This document shows positions 1-8,348 of a stretch of 64,000 nucleotides of DNA, one piece after another. The stretch lies in the NCBI GenBank assembly GCA_024743275.1, contig JANSWW010000003.1:248001-312000 (forward strand). The letters are read 5' to 3'. The DNA is from Alphaproteobacteria bacterium (GTDB taxonomy: Bacteria > Pseudomonadota > Alphaproteobacteria > JANSWW01). The notes below the pieces were generated by a model. It searched no databases. It worked only from the letters and a program-made list of their open reading frames with translations, and had not been told where the DNA came from. Every line of letters starts with the position of its first letter. The stretch's first letter is position 1. The translations under genes and the position numbers were made by a program.

Positions 1-387
1 GGCTTGGGAGAGGTCGAGCCTCTGGGCCCTGACGCCGGTCTCCGGTCCGAACGGCAGGTCGTGCATCCACAGCGGGGCCCGGGGCAGGGGCGCGCTGGCC
101 AAGGGATGGATCGGTAGGATCGACCTGGCCCGGGGAACCGATAAACCGTCCGCCAGGGCGATCCGGGCCGACACCGGTTTCTTGAAGATGGGGGCGAGAT
201 TGCAGGTCTGGTTGAACAGATCGTTCGTCCATTCCTCGACGTCATGATGACCGCCCAGCGCATTAAAAAACGCTATGCGATCATGAAGCGCCACAACCTT
301 GGACAGAAGGCCGTGATCCAAATCGCCGGAGGCACTCTCGCTGCCGAATTGGAGCAACTTCTCAAATGGTGTCTTTGCTGCGCACAT
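1..387 (-). CDS. Hypothetical protein, 3' end beyond window
   Basis: An open minus-strand frame starts with ATG at 387 and stays open for 129 codons to the window edge, so the C-terminus is missing. The visible part is soluble, has no signal peptide, and begins MCAAKTPFEKLLQF; a region around residues 45-60 contains ALGGHHDVEEW. I do not recognise the family. It is divergent from the HTH/PAS-like gene at 512 and shares a 124-bp intergenic region with it, so the two may be co-regulated. A real gene is supported by the uninterrupted frame with GC-rich third positions; the function is unknown. Confidence 0.5.
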   Translation of the reverse strand, partial: MCAAKTPFEKLLQFGSESASGDLDHGLLSKVVALHDRIAFFNALGGHHDVEEWTNDLFNQTCNLAPIFKKPVSARIALADGLSVPRARSILPIHPLASAPLPRAPLWMHDLPFGPETGVRAQRLDLSQA

Positions 388-511
388 TTTTTCGCATTTC
401 TGTTAATCTGTCCCTGGCATACTGGCAGAATAATTGTTATGTTCAACCTTAGATGATGCGTTTTGCGCAAAAAAATTCGCAGACCGCCGATCAGCAGGAA
501 AGTTAGGTTAG
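388..511. promoter_or_regulatory. Divergent promoter region with TTTTGCGCAAAA palindrome
   Basis: This 124-bp AT-rich spacer separates two divergent genes. It holds a perfect 12-bp palindrome, TTTTGCGCAAAA, at 461-472, and an AGGAAAGTTAGG stretch just before the ATG at 512 that can serve as ribosome binding site. The palindrome is a candidate operator; no bound regulator can be named from sequence. Confidence 0.35.
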
Positions 512-1234
512 ATGTCCGCATTTGTCTTTGACCCGGATCGCGATAAAAACGGCCTAAAAACGGCCACGGATCTGCTTCGCGTTCGCGACGAGGTGTTTGA
601 TCGTCTGGTCGCGTATGCAAAGACGTGCAAGTCCGTACGGAAATGGGCAAATGAGGCGGGTGTGTCCGAGGCGCTGATTCGGAAGATGCGCCAAGGGGAA
701 ATTCCCAAGCTCGAGACCCTTGCGACTCTGGAAAGCGCGCTGCCCGAGGATCTCGATCGGGAGACGTTGGTGCATGACCTCGCCTATGCCGAGGAGACGC
801 TGACGCCGAGCGATTTCGACGAGGTTGGGCCGACGGCCGGTCTTGTCGGTCGTGCGCTTGAGATTTGGCGCAATACGGCGGACCTCGATTCGAAAGCCTT
901 TCATCAAGCCCTGAGCGAAGCGGGGATCGCGCGGAGGATGTCAGCCGTTCATTTTGATCAGTCGGGACTGCTGAAGTTCGATTTCATGGGCGAGGATATG
1001 GGGAAGCTCAGAAGCTTGTGCCTGCATCGGCCGGTCCGCCATCTGGTGAACAAGCGCATGGCGGAAGCGGCGGAAACGCGGATGCTCAAGGCGGATCTGC
1101 GCGGCGAACCGCAGATGTCGCGGATCAGCTTCGGTCTGCCGGGCGAGGGCGTGATCCGCTGCATCGTCCTCAACCTTCCGTTCACCGACGAAAAAGGTGA
1201 ACGGGAGATCGTGAACGTGTCGACCCGGTACTAA
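512..1234 (+). CDS. HTH/PAS-like hypothetical protein
   Basis: A 240-residue soluble protein. Residues about 45-75 (WANEAGVSEALIRKM and following) read like a helix-turn-helix of the XRE/lambda-repressor type. The C-terminal part from about residue 120 onward has alternating strand-like segments ending LNLPFTDEKGEREIVNVSTRY and looks PAS-like. A DNA-binding N-terminus with a sensory C-terminus would fit a transcriptional regulator, but neither domain is certain. The start is supported by a purine-rich stretch right upstream. It converges with the gene at 1313 and diverges from the partial gene at 387. Confidence 0.5.
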   Translation: MSAFVFDPDRDKNGLKTATDLLRVRDEVFDRLVAYAKTCKSVRKWANEAGVSEALIRKMRQGEIPKLETLATLESALPEDLDRETLVHDLAYAEETLTPSDFDEVGPTAGLVGRALEIWRNTADLDSKAFHQALSEAGIARRMSAVHFDQSGLLKFDFMGEDMGKLRSLCLHRPVRHLVNKRMAEAAETRMLKADLRGEPQMSRISFGLPGEGVIRCIVLNLPFTDEKGEREIVNVSTRY

Positions 1235-1312
1235 GCGGCCATATGCGTGGCGCGTTGAGGGAAATGGGTTCGGGCGTCTGGACCGTCGCAATACCCTCTC
1301 AAGCCGATATCA

Positions 1313-2125
1313 TCAAACAATCACTCTAGGCCGATCACGGTCCAGCGGGACGAGATGCGCGGGCTCGCGGGTCGGGTCGATGGCGACGCTGTCTGGCCCA
1401 TGCTCTTCCTTATCCACATATGGCCCCGCCGGGGTACACTCGATCAGTTCCTCGGCCCGCCGGAAGACATCCACTTCCTCACAGATGCCGAGCCAATAGG
1501 GCACGGGACCGGTGGTGAACTGGATGCGTTGGACATATTCGGCGAGATGGGTGAGCCGGAATTTGTCGGCGATCCCGCGCTTCACATGTTCGTCGATATA
1601 GAATCCGAAGATGCCGCGCGGCTGATAGAGCTCCTGGGCGACGGTGCGACCGAGGGCCTGCATGAACCAGGTGAGGCCGGCGCTGACCTCCGTCGAGCGC
1701 ACTTCCTTGGCGAGATAGAAACCGCCGACCTTGACGAATGGGCCTCGCATCGCCTTGGCGAACTGCAACGCCGTCCCCTGGAAGGCCCAGCGTTCGCCGC
1801 TCGACTGCTTGTGAAAGACGGAGGTTTCGTCCATCAACTCGATCAGGCGGCACTGCTGCGGCCAGTAGCCGGCGGCCCAGGTGCCGACGATCTTGCCGTC
1901 CTTCTTGGCAAGCACCGTGAATCCTTCTTGAGACGTGGTGTGCTCGCTCGTGAAGCCGCCGAAGAGCGGGAAACCGCCACGTTCGACCTGCTCGAACTGC
2001 TCGTAGCCGTCAAGGATGTACAGCTCACAACCCAGGATCTTCAACGGCGCTTTCAGAACCGTTGACAGCTTGCTTGAATAGGGAAGGCTGGAGAGGTCCA
2101 GCCTATTGGAAATCAAAACGCTCAT
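1313..2125 (-). CDS. GNAT-like hypothetical protein
   Basis: A 270-residue protein. The start at 2125 (MSVLISNRLDLSS) is chosen because a GAGAGGAG ribosome binding site lies just upstream; the frame stays open further upstream but in non-coding-looking sequence. The segments FTVLAKKDGKIVGTWAAGYW and GGFYLAKEVRSTEVSAGLTWFM resemble the central strands and acceptor helix of GNAT or autoinducer-synthase-like acyltransferases, but the match is loose. No signal peptide or membrane segment is visible. No neighbour explains its substrate. The fold call is inference and the biochemical role is unknown. Confidence 0.45.
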   Translation of the reverse strand: MSVLISNRLDLSSLPYSSKLSTVLKAPLKILGCELYILDGYEQFEQVERGGFPLFGGFTSEHTTSQEGFTVLAKKDGKIVGTWAAGYWPQQCRLIELMDETSVFHKQSSGERWAFQGTALQFAKAMRGPFVKVGGFYLAKEVRSTEVSAGLTWFMQALGRTVAQELYQPRGIFGFYIDEHVKRGIADKFRLTHLAEYVQRIQFTTGPVPYWLGICEEVDVFRRAEELIECTPAGPYVDKEEHGPDSVAIDPTREPAHLVPLDRDRPRVIV

Positions 2126-2252
2126 CGTGGCACTCCTCTCGCCATAACAACCCCAAACCCCTGGCCCCAAACCCATGGCGCCGAAACCATGCGCGGCGTC
2201 CCCGGTACCCTCCCGGACCCGCACAGGGTGCAGCACGACAGTGGCGCAGATT

Positions 2253-2285
2253 TAACTTAAACGCCGGTCCTGCGCGTTAAAGTTA
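2253..2285. promoter_or_regulatory. 12-bp inverted repeat (TAACTTAAACGC / GCGTTAAAGTTA)
   Basis: Two 12-bp arms with a single mismatch are separated by 9 bp in the gap between the GNAT-like gene and the ABC ATPase gene. The arms are AT-rich inside a GC-rich genome and lie about 128-160 bp upstream of the start codon at 2125. They could be an operator for that gene or a weak terminator for the upstream ATPase gene; there is no clear U-tract. Confidence 0.3.
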
Positions 2286-2336
2286 CAGCGTTGGCGCGAA
2301 ATCACAAAGCGTTGAGGCGTTTTTGGTGAAAATGCG

Positions 2337-3101
2337 TCAGAGCTGGCTGGCAAGAAACTGTCGGCAGCGCTCGGACGTTGCGGCCCCGAAAACCTGGGAC
2401 GGCGGACCCTGTTCCTCGACCAGACCCTGGTGCAGGAAGATTGTTTCGCTGCTCACTTCGCGGGCGAAACCCATCTCATGGGTCACGATCAGCATGGTCC
2501 GGCCTTCCTCGGCCAGTTGCCGCATCACGCGCAACACCTCGCCGACCAGTTCCGGGTCGAGGGCCGAGGTCGGCTCGTCGAACAACAGCACCTCCGGATG
2601 CACCGCCAGCGCCCGGGCGATGGCGCAGCGCTGCTGCTGCCCGCCGGACAGATGACTCGGATAGTGGTCCAGCTTGTCGCCGATCCCGACCTTGTCCAAC
2701 AGCGCCTTGGCCTCCTCGATCGCCTCCGCCCGGGGACGCTTTTGGACGTGGATCGGCGCTTCGGTCACGTTTTCCAGGACCGTCAGATGGGACCAGAGAT
2801 TGAAGCTCTGGAACACCATGGCGAGTTTGGTGCGGATCCGGTCCACCTGTTTGCTGTCCGCCGGTGCCCCACGCCCCCGGGAGGTCTTCATCTTGATCAA
2901 CTCGCCGGCGACCCGGATCTCGCCCGCGTCCGGGATTTCCAGCAGATTGATACAGCGCAGAAGCGTGCTCTTGCCGCTGCCGGAGGAGCCGATGATCGAG
3001 ATCACGTCGCCGTTGCGGGCGGTGAGGTCGATCCCCTTCAAGACCTCCAGCGGGCCGAAGGATTTGTGCAGGTCTTTGATTTCCAGCGCGGGTGTCGACA
3101 T
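2337..3101 (-). CDS. Polar amino acid ABC transporter ATP-binding protein (HisP/GlnQ type)
   Basis: A 254-residue ATPase subunit that would energise import of a polar or basic amino acid or an opine at the inner membrane. Walker A GSSGSGKST is at about residues 38-46, signature LSGGQQQR at 151-158, Walker B VLLFDEP at 171-177, and the switch histidine lies in IVTHEMGFAREV. The RGRGAPADSKQVDRIRTKLAMVFQ insertion is typical of the HisP/OccP branch. No permease or periplasmic binding protein gene lies nearby, so it is an orphan here and must pair with subunits elsewhere. It follows ccmI on the same strand across a tandem repeat. Confidence 0.9.
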   Translation of the reverse strand: MSTPALEIKDLHKSFGPLEVLKGIDLTARNGDVISIIGSSGSGKSTLLRCINLLEIPDAGEIRVAGELIKMKTSRGRGAPADSKQVDRIRTKLAMVFQSFNLWSHLTVLENVTEAPIHVQKRPRAEAIEEAKALLDKVGIGDKLDHYPSHLSGGQQQRCAIARALAVHPEVLLFDEPTSALDPELVGEVLRVMRQLAEEGRTMLIVTHEMGFAREVSSETIFLHQGLVEEQGPPSQVFGAATSERCRQFLASQL

Positions 3102-3222
3102 GAACGGGCTCTTGCTCCCAGGTTGGAGACAGGGGATGGGGAGATGGGGTGTAAGGGCCGAAACGGTCAGGCCCTAACCGTTAGCGTCTTTCACCTGATC
3201 CCGCAATTAAACCCTGGTGCCC

Positions 3223-3329
3223 CCCCTGGCTCATTTCCCCTGGCTTATTTCCCCTGGCTCATTTCCCCTGGCTTATTTCCCCTGGCTTATTTCCCCTGGC
3301 TCATTTCCCCTGGCTCAGCTCCCCTGGCT
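3223..3329. repeat. 14-bp tandem repeat downstream of ccmI
   Basis: Seven consecutive 14-bp units (CCCCTGGCTCATTT alternating with CCCCTGGCTTATTT on the + strand) plus a partial copy directly abut the ccmI stop codon. Read on the gene strand each unit carries TGA or TAA (AAATGAGCCAGGGG or AAATAAGCCAGGGG). Because 14 is not a multiple of three, stops recur in all three frames. The last full unit is degenerate (CAGCT). This is a minisatellite between ccmI and the ABC ATPase gene. Confidence 0.9.
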
Positions 3330-4769
3330 TCATCCGGCCGGCAGATCGTCGATCCGTTGGCGCACCGCATCGAAGAGCGGGTTTTCCGGGTCCAGGACGG
3401 TGAGGATCCGGCCCCACTTCTCGCGCGCCCCGTCGGGATAGCCCGTCTGGGCGTCCCGTATTCCCAACAGCAGCAGGGCCTCTACCTGATCCGGATTGAT
3501 CTCCAACGCCTTTTGCATGGCGAGAAGGGCCGCTTGCGGGATCGGCTTGCCGGCCTGCAGGTCCTGCGGGCTGTAGAGCGAGAAGGCATAGTTGACCTGT
3601 GCGTCCGCCCGGTCGGGGCCGAATCGGGCCGCATTCTCCAGGGCCTCCCGCATCTCTTCCTCGCGCCCGAGCACCCGGTAGCTGCGGGCCAATTGCAGCC
3701 ATCCATCCACGTCGAAGGGCTCGTCCTCGAGGCGGGCGCTCAACCGTTCCACCATGCTGTTGATGAAGTCGGTCCGCTCCTCCGGGGAAAGCTCCTGGGC
3801 GGCGGCGACATCCTCCTGGGTCGGACCGCCCTGAGCGGAATTCTGGGCGGGATTCTGGGCCGGATTCTGGGCCGGATTCTGGGCTGCGTATTGAGCCCGG
3901 GCCTCGTCGAGATCGATATCGGCCTCGTTGGCCGCGCGCTCCAGGGCGCCCTGCAGGATCGTTCCCCACTGGGTCCCCGCCGGGATCGCGCTCTCGATCG
4001 CGAGCCAGTCCTGCAGCGCGCCTTCCGGATCGCCCTCTTGCAGTTTGGCGAGACCGATGAAGTAGCGTGCCTGGGGCAGGCCCGGCGCCAGCGCGTCCGC
4101 CTCGTTCAACAATTCCTTCGCCGCTGGCGAGATCACGCCCTCGGCCCGGACGATCAGAACATCGGCCAGCCGCACCAGGATCTCCGGCCGCCGCTCGGCT
4201 TTCAGGGCCTTGCGGAAGGCGCCCTCTGCCTCGTTGAACTGGCCGATTTCGCGGTAGGCGGCCCCCAAATCGATCCAGCCCCGGATGTCGTTCGGGTTGT
4301 CCTCGAGTGCCAGCCTCAGATCCTGAATGTCGCTTTGGATCTGGGCCCGATCGAGATTGATCTCCTCTTTTTCCTGCTCCCGACCGGCAAGCGGCTGATC
4401 CGGCGCGCCGGGATTGCCGAAGACTAGGTAAAGGGCTATGGCGGCGGCCGGAACACCGCCGAGGACGACCGCGCCGAGGCCGACCTTCCGGCCTTTTCCC
4501 GCGACCCGGCTGTCGGTCGCCTCATCCGCGTCCTTCAGCAGGCGGCGTTGGATCTCGACCTTAGCGGCGTCGGCGTCCTCCGCGCCGATCAGGCCGGCGG
4601 CGCGATCCCGTTCGACCTCCGCAAGCGCGGCCTTGTGGACCCGGAGGCTCGGACGGTCCTCGAACGGGTCCTCCTCCTCGCGGCGCTGAAGGAGGGGAAG
4701 CGCCAGCCATAGCCCGCCCAAAAGGGCGAAAAGGGCGGCGAACAGCCAGAAAAAGAGATCGGCGGACAT
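3330..4769 (-). CDS. ccmI: Cytochrome c biogenesis protein CcmI (fused TPR form)
   Basis: A 479-residue inner-membrane protein. In this family CcmI chaperones apocytochrome c and passes it to the CcmF/H heme lyase. Residues about 5-27 form the first membrane span, a cytoplasmic loop with leucine-zipper-like spacing follows, and a second span lies near residues 96-118 (VGLGAVVLGGVPAAAIALYLVF). The remainder is periplasmic with TPR-like repeats (DIRGWIDLGAAYREIGQFNEAEGAFRKAL; DGWLQLARSYRVLGREEEMREAL). A low-complexity NPAQ repeat occurs at residues 295-310. It is the last gene of the ccm operon, 19 bp after ccmH. Confidence 0.93.
   Translation of the reverse strand: MSADLFFWLFAALFALLGGLWLALPLLQRREEEDPFEDRPSLRVHKAALAEVERDRAAGLIGAEDADAAKVEIQRRLLKDADEATDSRVAGKGRKVGLGAVVLGGVPAAAIALYLVFGNPGAPDQPLAGREQEKEEINLDRAQIQSDIQDLRLALEDNPNDIRGWIDLGAAYREIGQFNEAEGAFRKALKAERRPEILVRLADVLIVRAEGVISPAAKELLNEADALAPGLPQARYFIGLAKLQEGDPEGALQDWLAIESAIPAGTQWGTILQGALERAANEADIDLDEARAQYAAQNPAQNPAQNPAQNSAQGGPTQEDVAAAQELSPEERTDFINSMVERLSARLEDEPFDVDGWLQLARSYRVLGREEEMREALENAARFGPDRADAQVNYAFSLYSPQDLQAGKPIPQAALLAMQKALEINPDQVEALLLLGIRDAQTGYPDGAREKWGRILTVLDPENPLFDAVRQRIDDLPAG
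3840..3887. repeat. In-frame 12-bp tandem repeat inside ccmI
   Basis: Four copies of ATTCTGGGCCGG (first and last degenerate) encode a repeated NPAQ tetrapeptide in the CcmI periplasmic linker, at residues 295-310. The 12-bp period keeps the reading frame, so copy number could vary without disrupting the protein. Confidence 0.85.
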
Positions 4770-4788
4770 GGCTTATTTGGACCGTTGG

Positions 4789-5274
4789 TTAGGCATTGCG
4801 GTCTATTCCCGCATCGGATCCGGTGAGTTTGGCGAGCCGGGCCTGTTCCTCAGGCGTCAGAGGAGCGGGACCTTGCCCTTTGGCGGCGGACTTTCGGCGC
4901 AGGATCAGCACCACCGCGGCGCCCCCCAGGGCCACCAGAATGCCCGGGGCCAGCCAAAGCCAGAGCGTACTGCCCTGGGCCGGCGGGTTCAGCAGCACAT
5001 AGGTGCCATAGCGTTCGACCAGAAAGTCCTTGATTTCACGATCGTTCAGGCCCTCGGTGATCTTCTCGCGGACCAAGACCCTGAGGTCGCTGGCGAGATC
5101 GGCGTTCGAGTCCTCGATGGACTCGCTCTGGCAGACGAGGCAACGCAACTGCTTGCCCAAGGCCTGCGCCCGGGATTCCAGGGTGGGGTCGGCCAGCATC
5201 TCGTCCGGCTGCACGGCGGCGGCGGGGAGGCTCCATAGGAACAGGGCGACGAACGCCGTCAGCACCGCCTTCAT
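4789..5274 (-). CDS. ccmH: Cytochrome c-type biogenesis protein CcmH
   Basis: A 161-residue membrane-anchored periplasmic thioredox protein that reduces apocytochrome c for heme ligation. It has a signal peptide (MKAVLTAFVALFLWSLPAAA), the family motif LRCLVCQ at residues 43-49 with C45 and C48, and a C-terminal membrane span (LWLWLAPGILVALGGAAVVLIL). It is the short CcmH form, consistent with a separate ccmI. The start at 5274 is set by a 4-nt ATGA overlap with ccmG; longer upstream readings are shadows of ccmG. Confidence 0.94.
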   Translation of the reverse strand: MKAVLTAFVALFLWSLPAAAVQPDEMLADPTLESRAQALGKQLRCLVCQSESIEDSNADLASDLRVLVREKITEGLNDREIKDFLVERYGTYVLLNPPAQGSTLWLWLAPGILVALGGAAVVLILRRKSAAKGQGPAPLTPEEQARLAKLTGSDAGIDRNA

Positions 5275-5807
5275 TTTCGCAACTCCTCGATCAACGGCAT
5301 GATGTCCCGCTCGATGATCTGGCGGGTCAGGGCGCCGGCATGGCGGAAGCGGATATGGCCGTCCCGATCGATCACATAGGTCTCGGGAACGCCGTAGACG
5401 CCGAATTCGATGGCGGCGCGGCCGTCTTGGTCGACCCCGATCCGGTCGTAGGGATTGCCGAGTTCGTTGAGGAAGCCGATCGAATCGGCGATCTCGTCCT
5501 TGTAGGCGATGCCGTAAAGAGGAACGTTCTCGACCTCGGCAAGGCGAGTCAGGATCGGATGCTCCGCCCGGCAGGGCACGCACCAGCTGGCGAAGAAATT
5601 GACCAGGGCGACCGGCTCACCCGCGAGATCCGCCGTCGCCAGGCCCGGTGTGCGGTCGTCCAGCGGCGCCAGCTCGAAGGTCGGGGCGGGCTTGTCGATC
5701 AGGGCCGAGGGCAACTCCTGCGGATTGAGGGTCAGGCCATAGGCGAAATAGCCGGCGATGGCGAGAAAACCCGCCAGGGGCAACAGATAAAGAAGGCGTT
5801 GCTTCAT
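5271..5807 (-). CDS. ccmG: Thiol:disulfide interchange protein CcmG/DsbE
   Basis: A 178-residue membrane-anchored thioredoxin-fold protein that supplies reductant to CcmH and apocytochrome c in the periplasm. The N-terminal anchor is residues 4-25. The WCVPC active site holds C76 and C79. The GVYGVPETYVIDRDG segment carries the cis-proline and the acidic CcmG signature. The start at 5807 (MKQRLLYLLPLAGF) gives the expected family length. It follows ccmF with a 5-nt gap and overlaps ccmH by ATGA. Confidence 0.94.
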   Translation of the reverse strand: MKQRLLYLLPLAGFLAIAGYFAYGLTLNPQELPSALIDKPAPTFELAPLDDRTPGLATADLAGEPVALVNFFASWCVPCRAEHPILTRLAEVENVPLYGIAYKDEIADSIGFLNELGNPYDRIGVDQDGRAAIEFGVYGVPETYVIDRDGHIRFRHAGALTRQIIERDIMPLIEELRK

Positions 5808-5812
5808 CGCAC

Positions 5813-7834
5813 TCAGTCGCCGGCTTCGGGCTGGGCGCCGGCCGGCGGAGCGCCGCCTTCGGTTTTGCCCGTCGTGGCCTTCTTGGACCGGATCGGCGCG
5901 CCGACCCTGAGACGCCGGTCGCTGAGGCTCAGCACCCCGCCCAACACCATGATGATGGTCCCGAACCATAGCCATGGAACGAGCGGATTATGGTGCAGCC
6001 GGACGGTCCGCCGGCCCTGCTCGTCCTGTTCGCCGATCACCACATAGAGGTCCTCGAAGACCGTCGAGCGGATCGCCGCCTCGGTCGTGGTCATGCCCTG
6101 CACCGGGTAGAAACGGCGTTCGGGATCCAGTTCGGCGATCTTCTCATCGCCCTTGTAAACGCTGATCACCCCGCGCTCGGACATATAGTTGGGGCCCATC
6201 TTGGGCTCGACGCCCTCATAGACCAGGGTCCGGCCGGCCAGCTCGAAGCGGTCGCCCGGTTCCGCGGCGGCGATGATGTCGGTGCTCATCAGGCTGTCGA
6301 CGGTGATGCCCATGACCACGATGGCGACCCCGGCATGGCCGAGGGCCGTACCCCAGACGGAGCGCGGCAGATTGAACAGCCGGTTGAGACCGGCGCCGAG
6401 CGTGCCCTCCCGGGATCGGCAACGGTGGACGAGATCGGTCGTCACACCCGCAAGCACCCAGACCCCGGCGGCCACACCCAGGGCGGCGGCGATCGCATCG
6501 GTCTCGGCGACGAACAGCACGACCAGCGCGGCGGCCGCGGTGGCGACCAGGGCGGCCCGCAGACGGTGCAAGAGCCCCGAGATACCGGCCCGTTTCCAGC
6601 CCATCATCGGCCCGGCGGCCATCAGGATGATGAGCGGGATCATCAGGGGGATGAAGGTGGCGTTGAAGAAGGGCGGGCCGACCGAGATCTTCTCGTCGGC
6701 GACGGCCTCGGCGATCAGCGGATACAGGGTGCCCAGCAGCACGGTCGCACAGGCGACGGCCAGGAACAGGTTGTTGATCAGAAGACCGCCCTCCCGGCTG
6801 ATCGGCCGGAACAGCCCGCCGGGCTGGAGATCGGGCGCCCGCCACGCGTAGAGCGCCAGGGAGCCGCCGACGGCGATGCCGAGCAGGATCAGGATGAACA
6901 CACCCCGTTCCGGATCGACGGCGAAGGCGTGAACGCTGGTCAGCACGCCGGAGCGGACGATGAAGGTCCCCATCAGGCTCAGCGAGAAGGCGATGATCGC
7001 GAGCAGGACCGTCCAGCTTTTCAATGCGTCGCGCTTTTCGACGACGATCGCGGAATGCAGTAGGGCCGTCGCCGCCAGCCACGGCATGAAGCTGGCGTTC
7101 TCGACCGGGTCCCAGAACCACCAGCCGCCCCAGCCGAGCTCGTAATAGGCCCACCAGCTTCCCAGCGCGATCCCGAGCGTCAGGCTCGACCAGGCGGCCA
7201 GGGTCCAGGGGCGGACCCAGCGGGCCCAGGCGGCGTCCACCTTGCCCTCGATCAGGGCGGCGACCGCGAAGGAGAAGGCGACCGACAGACCGACATAGCC
7301 CAGATAGAGGAAGGGCGGGTGGAAGGCGAGGCCCGGATCCTGCAGCAGCGGATTGAGGTCGCGGCCGTCCAGCGGCGCCGGCAGCATGCGCTCGAACGGG
7401 TTGGAGGTGAGCACGATGAACAGCAGGAAGCCGACACCGATCATGCCTTGAACCCCGATGACCCGGGATTTCAGGCTTTCGGGGAGATTGCGCCCGAAGG
7501 CGGCGACCGCCGACCCGAAGGCGGCCAGAATGAGCACCCAGAGCAGCATCGAGCCTTCATGATTCCCCCACACACCGGAGATCTTGTAGAGCATCGGCTT
7601 CAGGGAATGGCTGTTCGAGACGACCAGCGCGACCGAGAAGTCGGAGGTCACGAAGGCGTAGGTGAGGGCGGCGAAGGACAGCCCGAGCAAAGCGAACTGC
7701 GCGTGGGCGGCCTGACGTCCGAAGGCGGCCAGGCGGACATCCCGCCGGGCGGCGCCGACCATTGGCAGAACGGATTGGCCGATGGCGACGACCAGGGCCA
7801 GGATCAGGGCGAAATGTCCGAATTCGACGATCAT
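5813..7834 (-). CDS. ccmF: Cytochrome c heme lyase subunit CcmF
   Basis: A 673-residue polytopic membrane protein, the heme lyase core that receives heme from CcmE and attaches it to apocytochrome c. The tryptophan-rich WWD heme-binding motif WGGWWFWDPVEN is at residues 235-246, with conserved FHPPFLYLGY before it and around 14 hydrophobic segments overall. The C-terminal periplasmic domain contains the GVEPKMGPNYMSERG region. The start at 7834 (MIVEFGHF) is set by an ATGA overlap with ccmE. Confidence 0.95.
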   Translation of the reverse strand: MIVEFGHFALILALVVAIGQSVLPMVGAARRDVRLAAFGRQAAHAQFALLGLSFAALTYAFVTSDFSVALVVSNSHSLKPMLYKISGVWGNHEGSMLLWVLILAAFGSAVAAFGRNLPESLKSRVIGVQGMIGVGFLLFIVLTSNPFERMLPAPLDGRDLNPLLQDPGLAFHPPFLYLGYVGLSVAFSFAVAALIEGKVDAAWARWVRPWTLAAWSSLTLGIALGSWWAYYELGWGGWWFWDPVENASFMPWLAATALLHSAIVVEKRDALKSWTVLLAIIAFSLSLMGTFIVRSGVLTSVHAFAVDPERGVFILILLGIAVGGSLALYAWRAPDLQPGGLFRPISREGGLLINNLFLAVACATVLLGTLYPLIAEAVADEKISVGPPFFNATFIPLMIPLIILMAAGPMMGWKRAGISGLLHRLRAALVATAAAALVVLFVAETDAIAAALGVAAGVWVLAGVTTDLVHRCRSREGTLGAGLNRLFNLPRSVWGTALGHAGVAIVVMGITVDSLMSTDIIAAAEPGDRFELAGRTLVYEGVEPKMGPNYMSERGVISVYKGDEKIAELDPERRFYPVQGMTTTEAAIRSTVFEDLYVVIGEQDEQGRRTVRLHHNPLVPWLWFGTIIMVLGGVLSLSDRRLRVGAPIRSKKATTGKTEGGAPPAGAQPEAGD

Positions 7835-8340
7835 TGGGTTGCCTTCCCGCCATAGGAGGCGCTGGGTAGAGCATTGGGCGAGGGCGCGGGTTCGCCCTCC
7901 TGCCAAACACCCTGTTCCTTCAGAGCGTCGGCCACTTCTTTCGGCATGTAGTTCTCGTCATGCTTGGCCAGAACCTCGTCGGCCCGGAACACGCCATTGA
8001 TCAGCACGCCCTCGGTCACCACGCCCTGACCCTCCCGGAACAGGTCCGGCAGCACGCCCGTATAGGTCACCGCGACCACATGCGGACCGCCGTCCTCGAT
8101 CACGAAACGGGTCGTGATCCCGTCCTCCTGCGGCTCGACGCTGTCCTTGGCGACAAGCCCCCCGAGGCGCAGACGCTGGTCCGGGGCCGGGGTCTCGGCG
8201 GCGATGTCGGTCGGCGTCCGGAAGAAGACGAGCGTATCCTCGATGGCGGTGAGCACCAGTGCGGTGGCCACGCCAAGCAGGCCCATGCCGATCAGAACGG
8301 CATAGAGGCGGCGCTTCTTCTTCAGTTTCGCTTTGCTCAT
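7831..8340 (-). CDS. ccmE: Periplasmic heme chaperone CcmE
   Basis: A 169-residue heme chaperone that carries heme covalently from CcmABCD to CcmF. One N-terminal membrane anchor lies at about residues 12-33, followed by an OB-fold periplasmic domain. The heme-binding motif LAKHDENYMP places the covalent ligand at H127 and the conserved tyrosine at Y131. Length is normal for the alphaproteobacterial form. The gene lies 8 bp after ccmD and overlaps ccmF by 4 nt. Confidence 0.95.
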   Translation of the reverse strand: MSKAKLKKKRRLYAVLIGMGLLGVATALVLTAIEDTLVFFRTPTDIAAETPAPDQRLRLGGLVAKDSVEPQEDGITTRFVIEDGGPHVVAVTYTGVLPDLFREGQGVVTEGVLINGVFRADEVLAKHDENYMPKEVADALKEQGVWQEGEPAPSPNALPSASYGGKATQ

Positions 8341-8348
8341 CCTTCAGC

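Noticed and set aside
2253..2285. LuxR-type box controlling an autoinducer synthase
   Set aside because: The inverted repeat does not match a lux box and the neighbouring GNAT-like protein lacks a clear match to AHL synthase motifs.
3223..3329. CRISPR array
   Set aside because: The 14-bp units are directly contiguous with no spacers, so this is a simple tandem repeat.
2430..4427. A 665-codon + strand open frame across the ABC ATPase and ccmI
   Set aside because: It is antisense to two well-supported genes, reads through the 14-bp repeat and has low-complexity arginine/glycine-rich content typical of GC-rich antisense frames.
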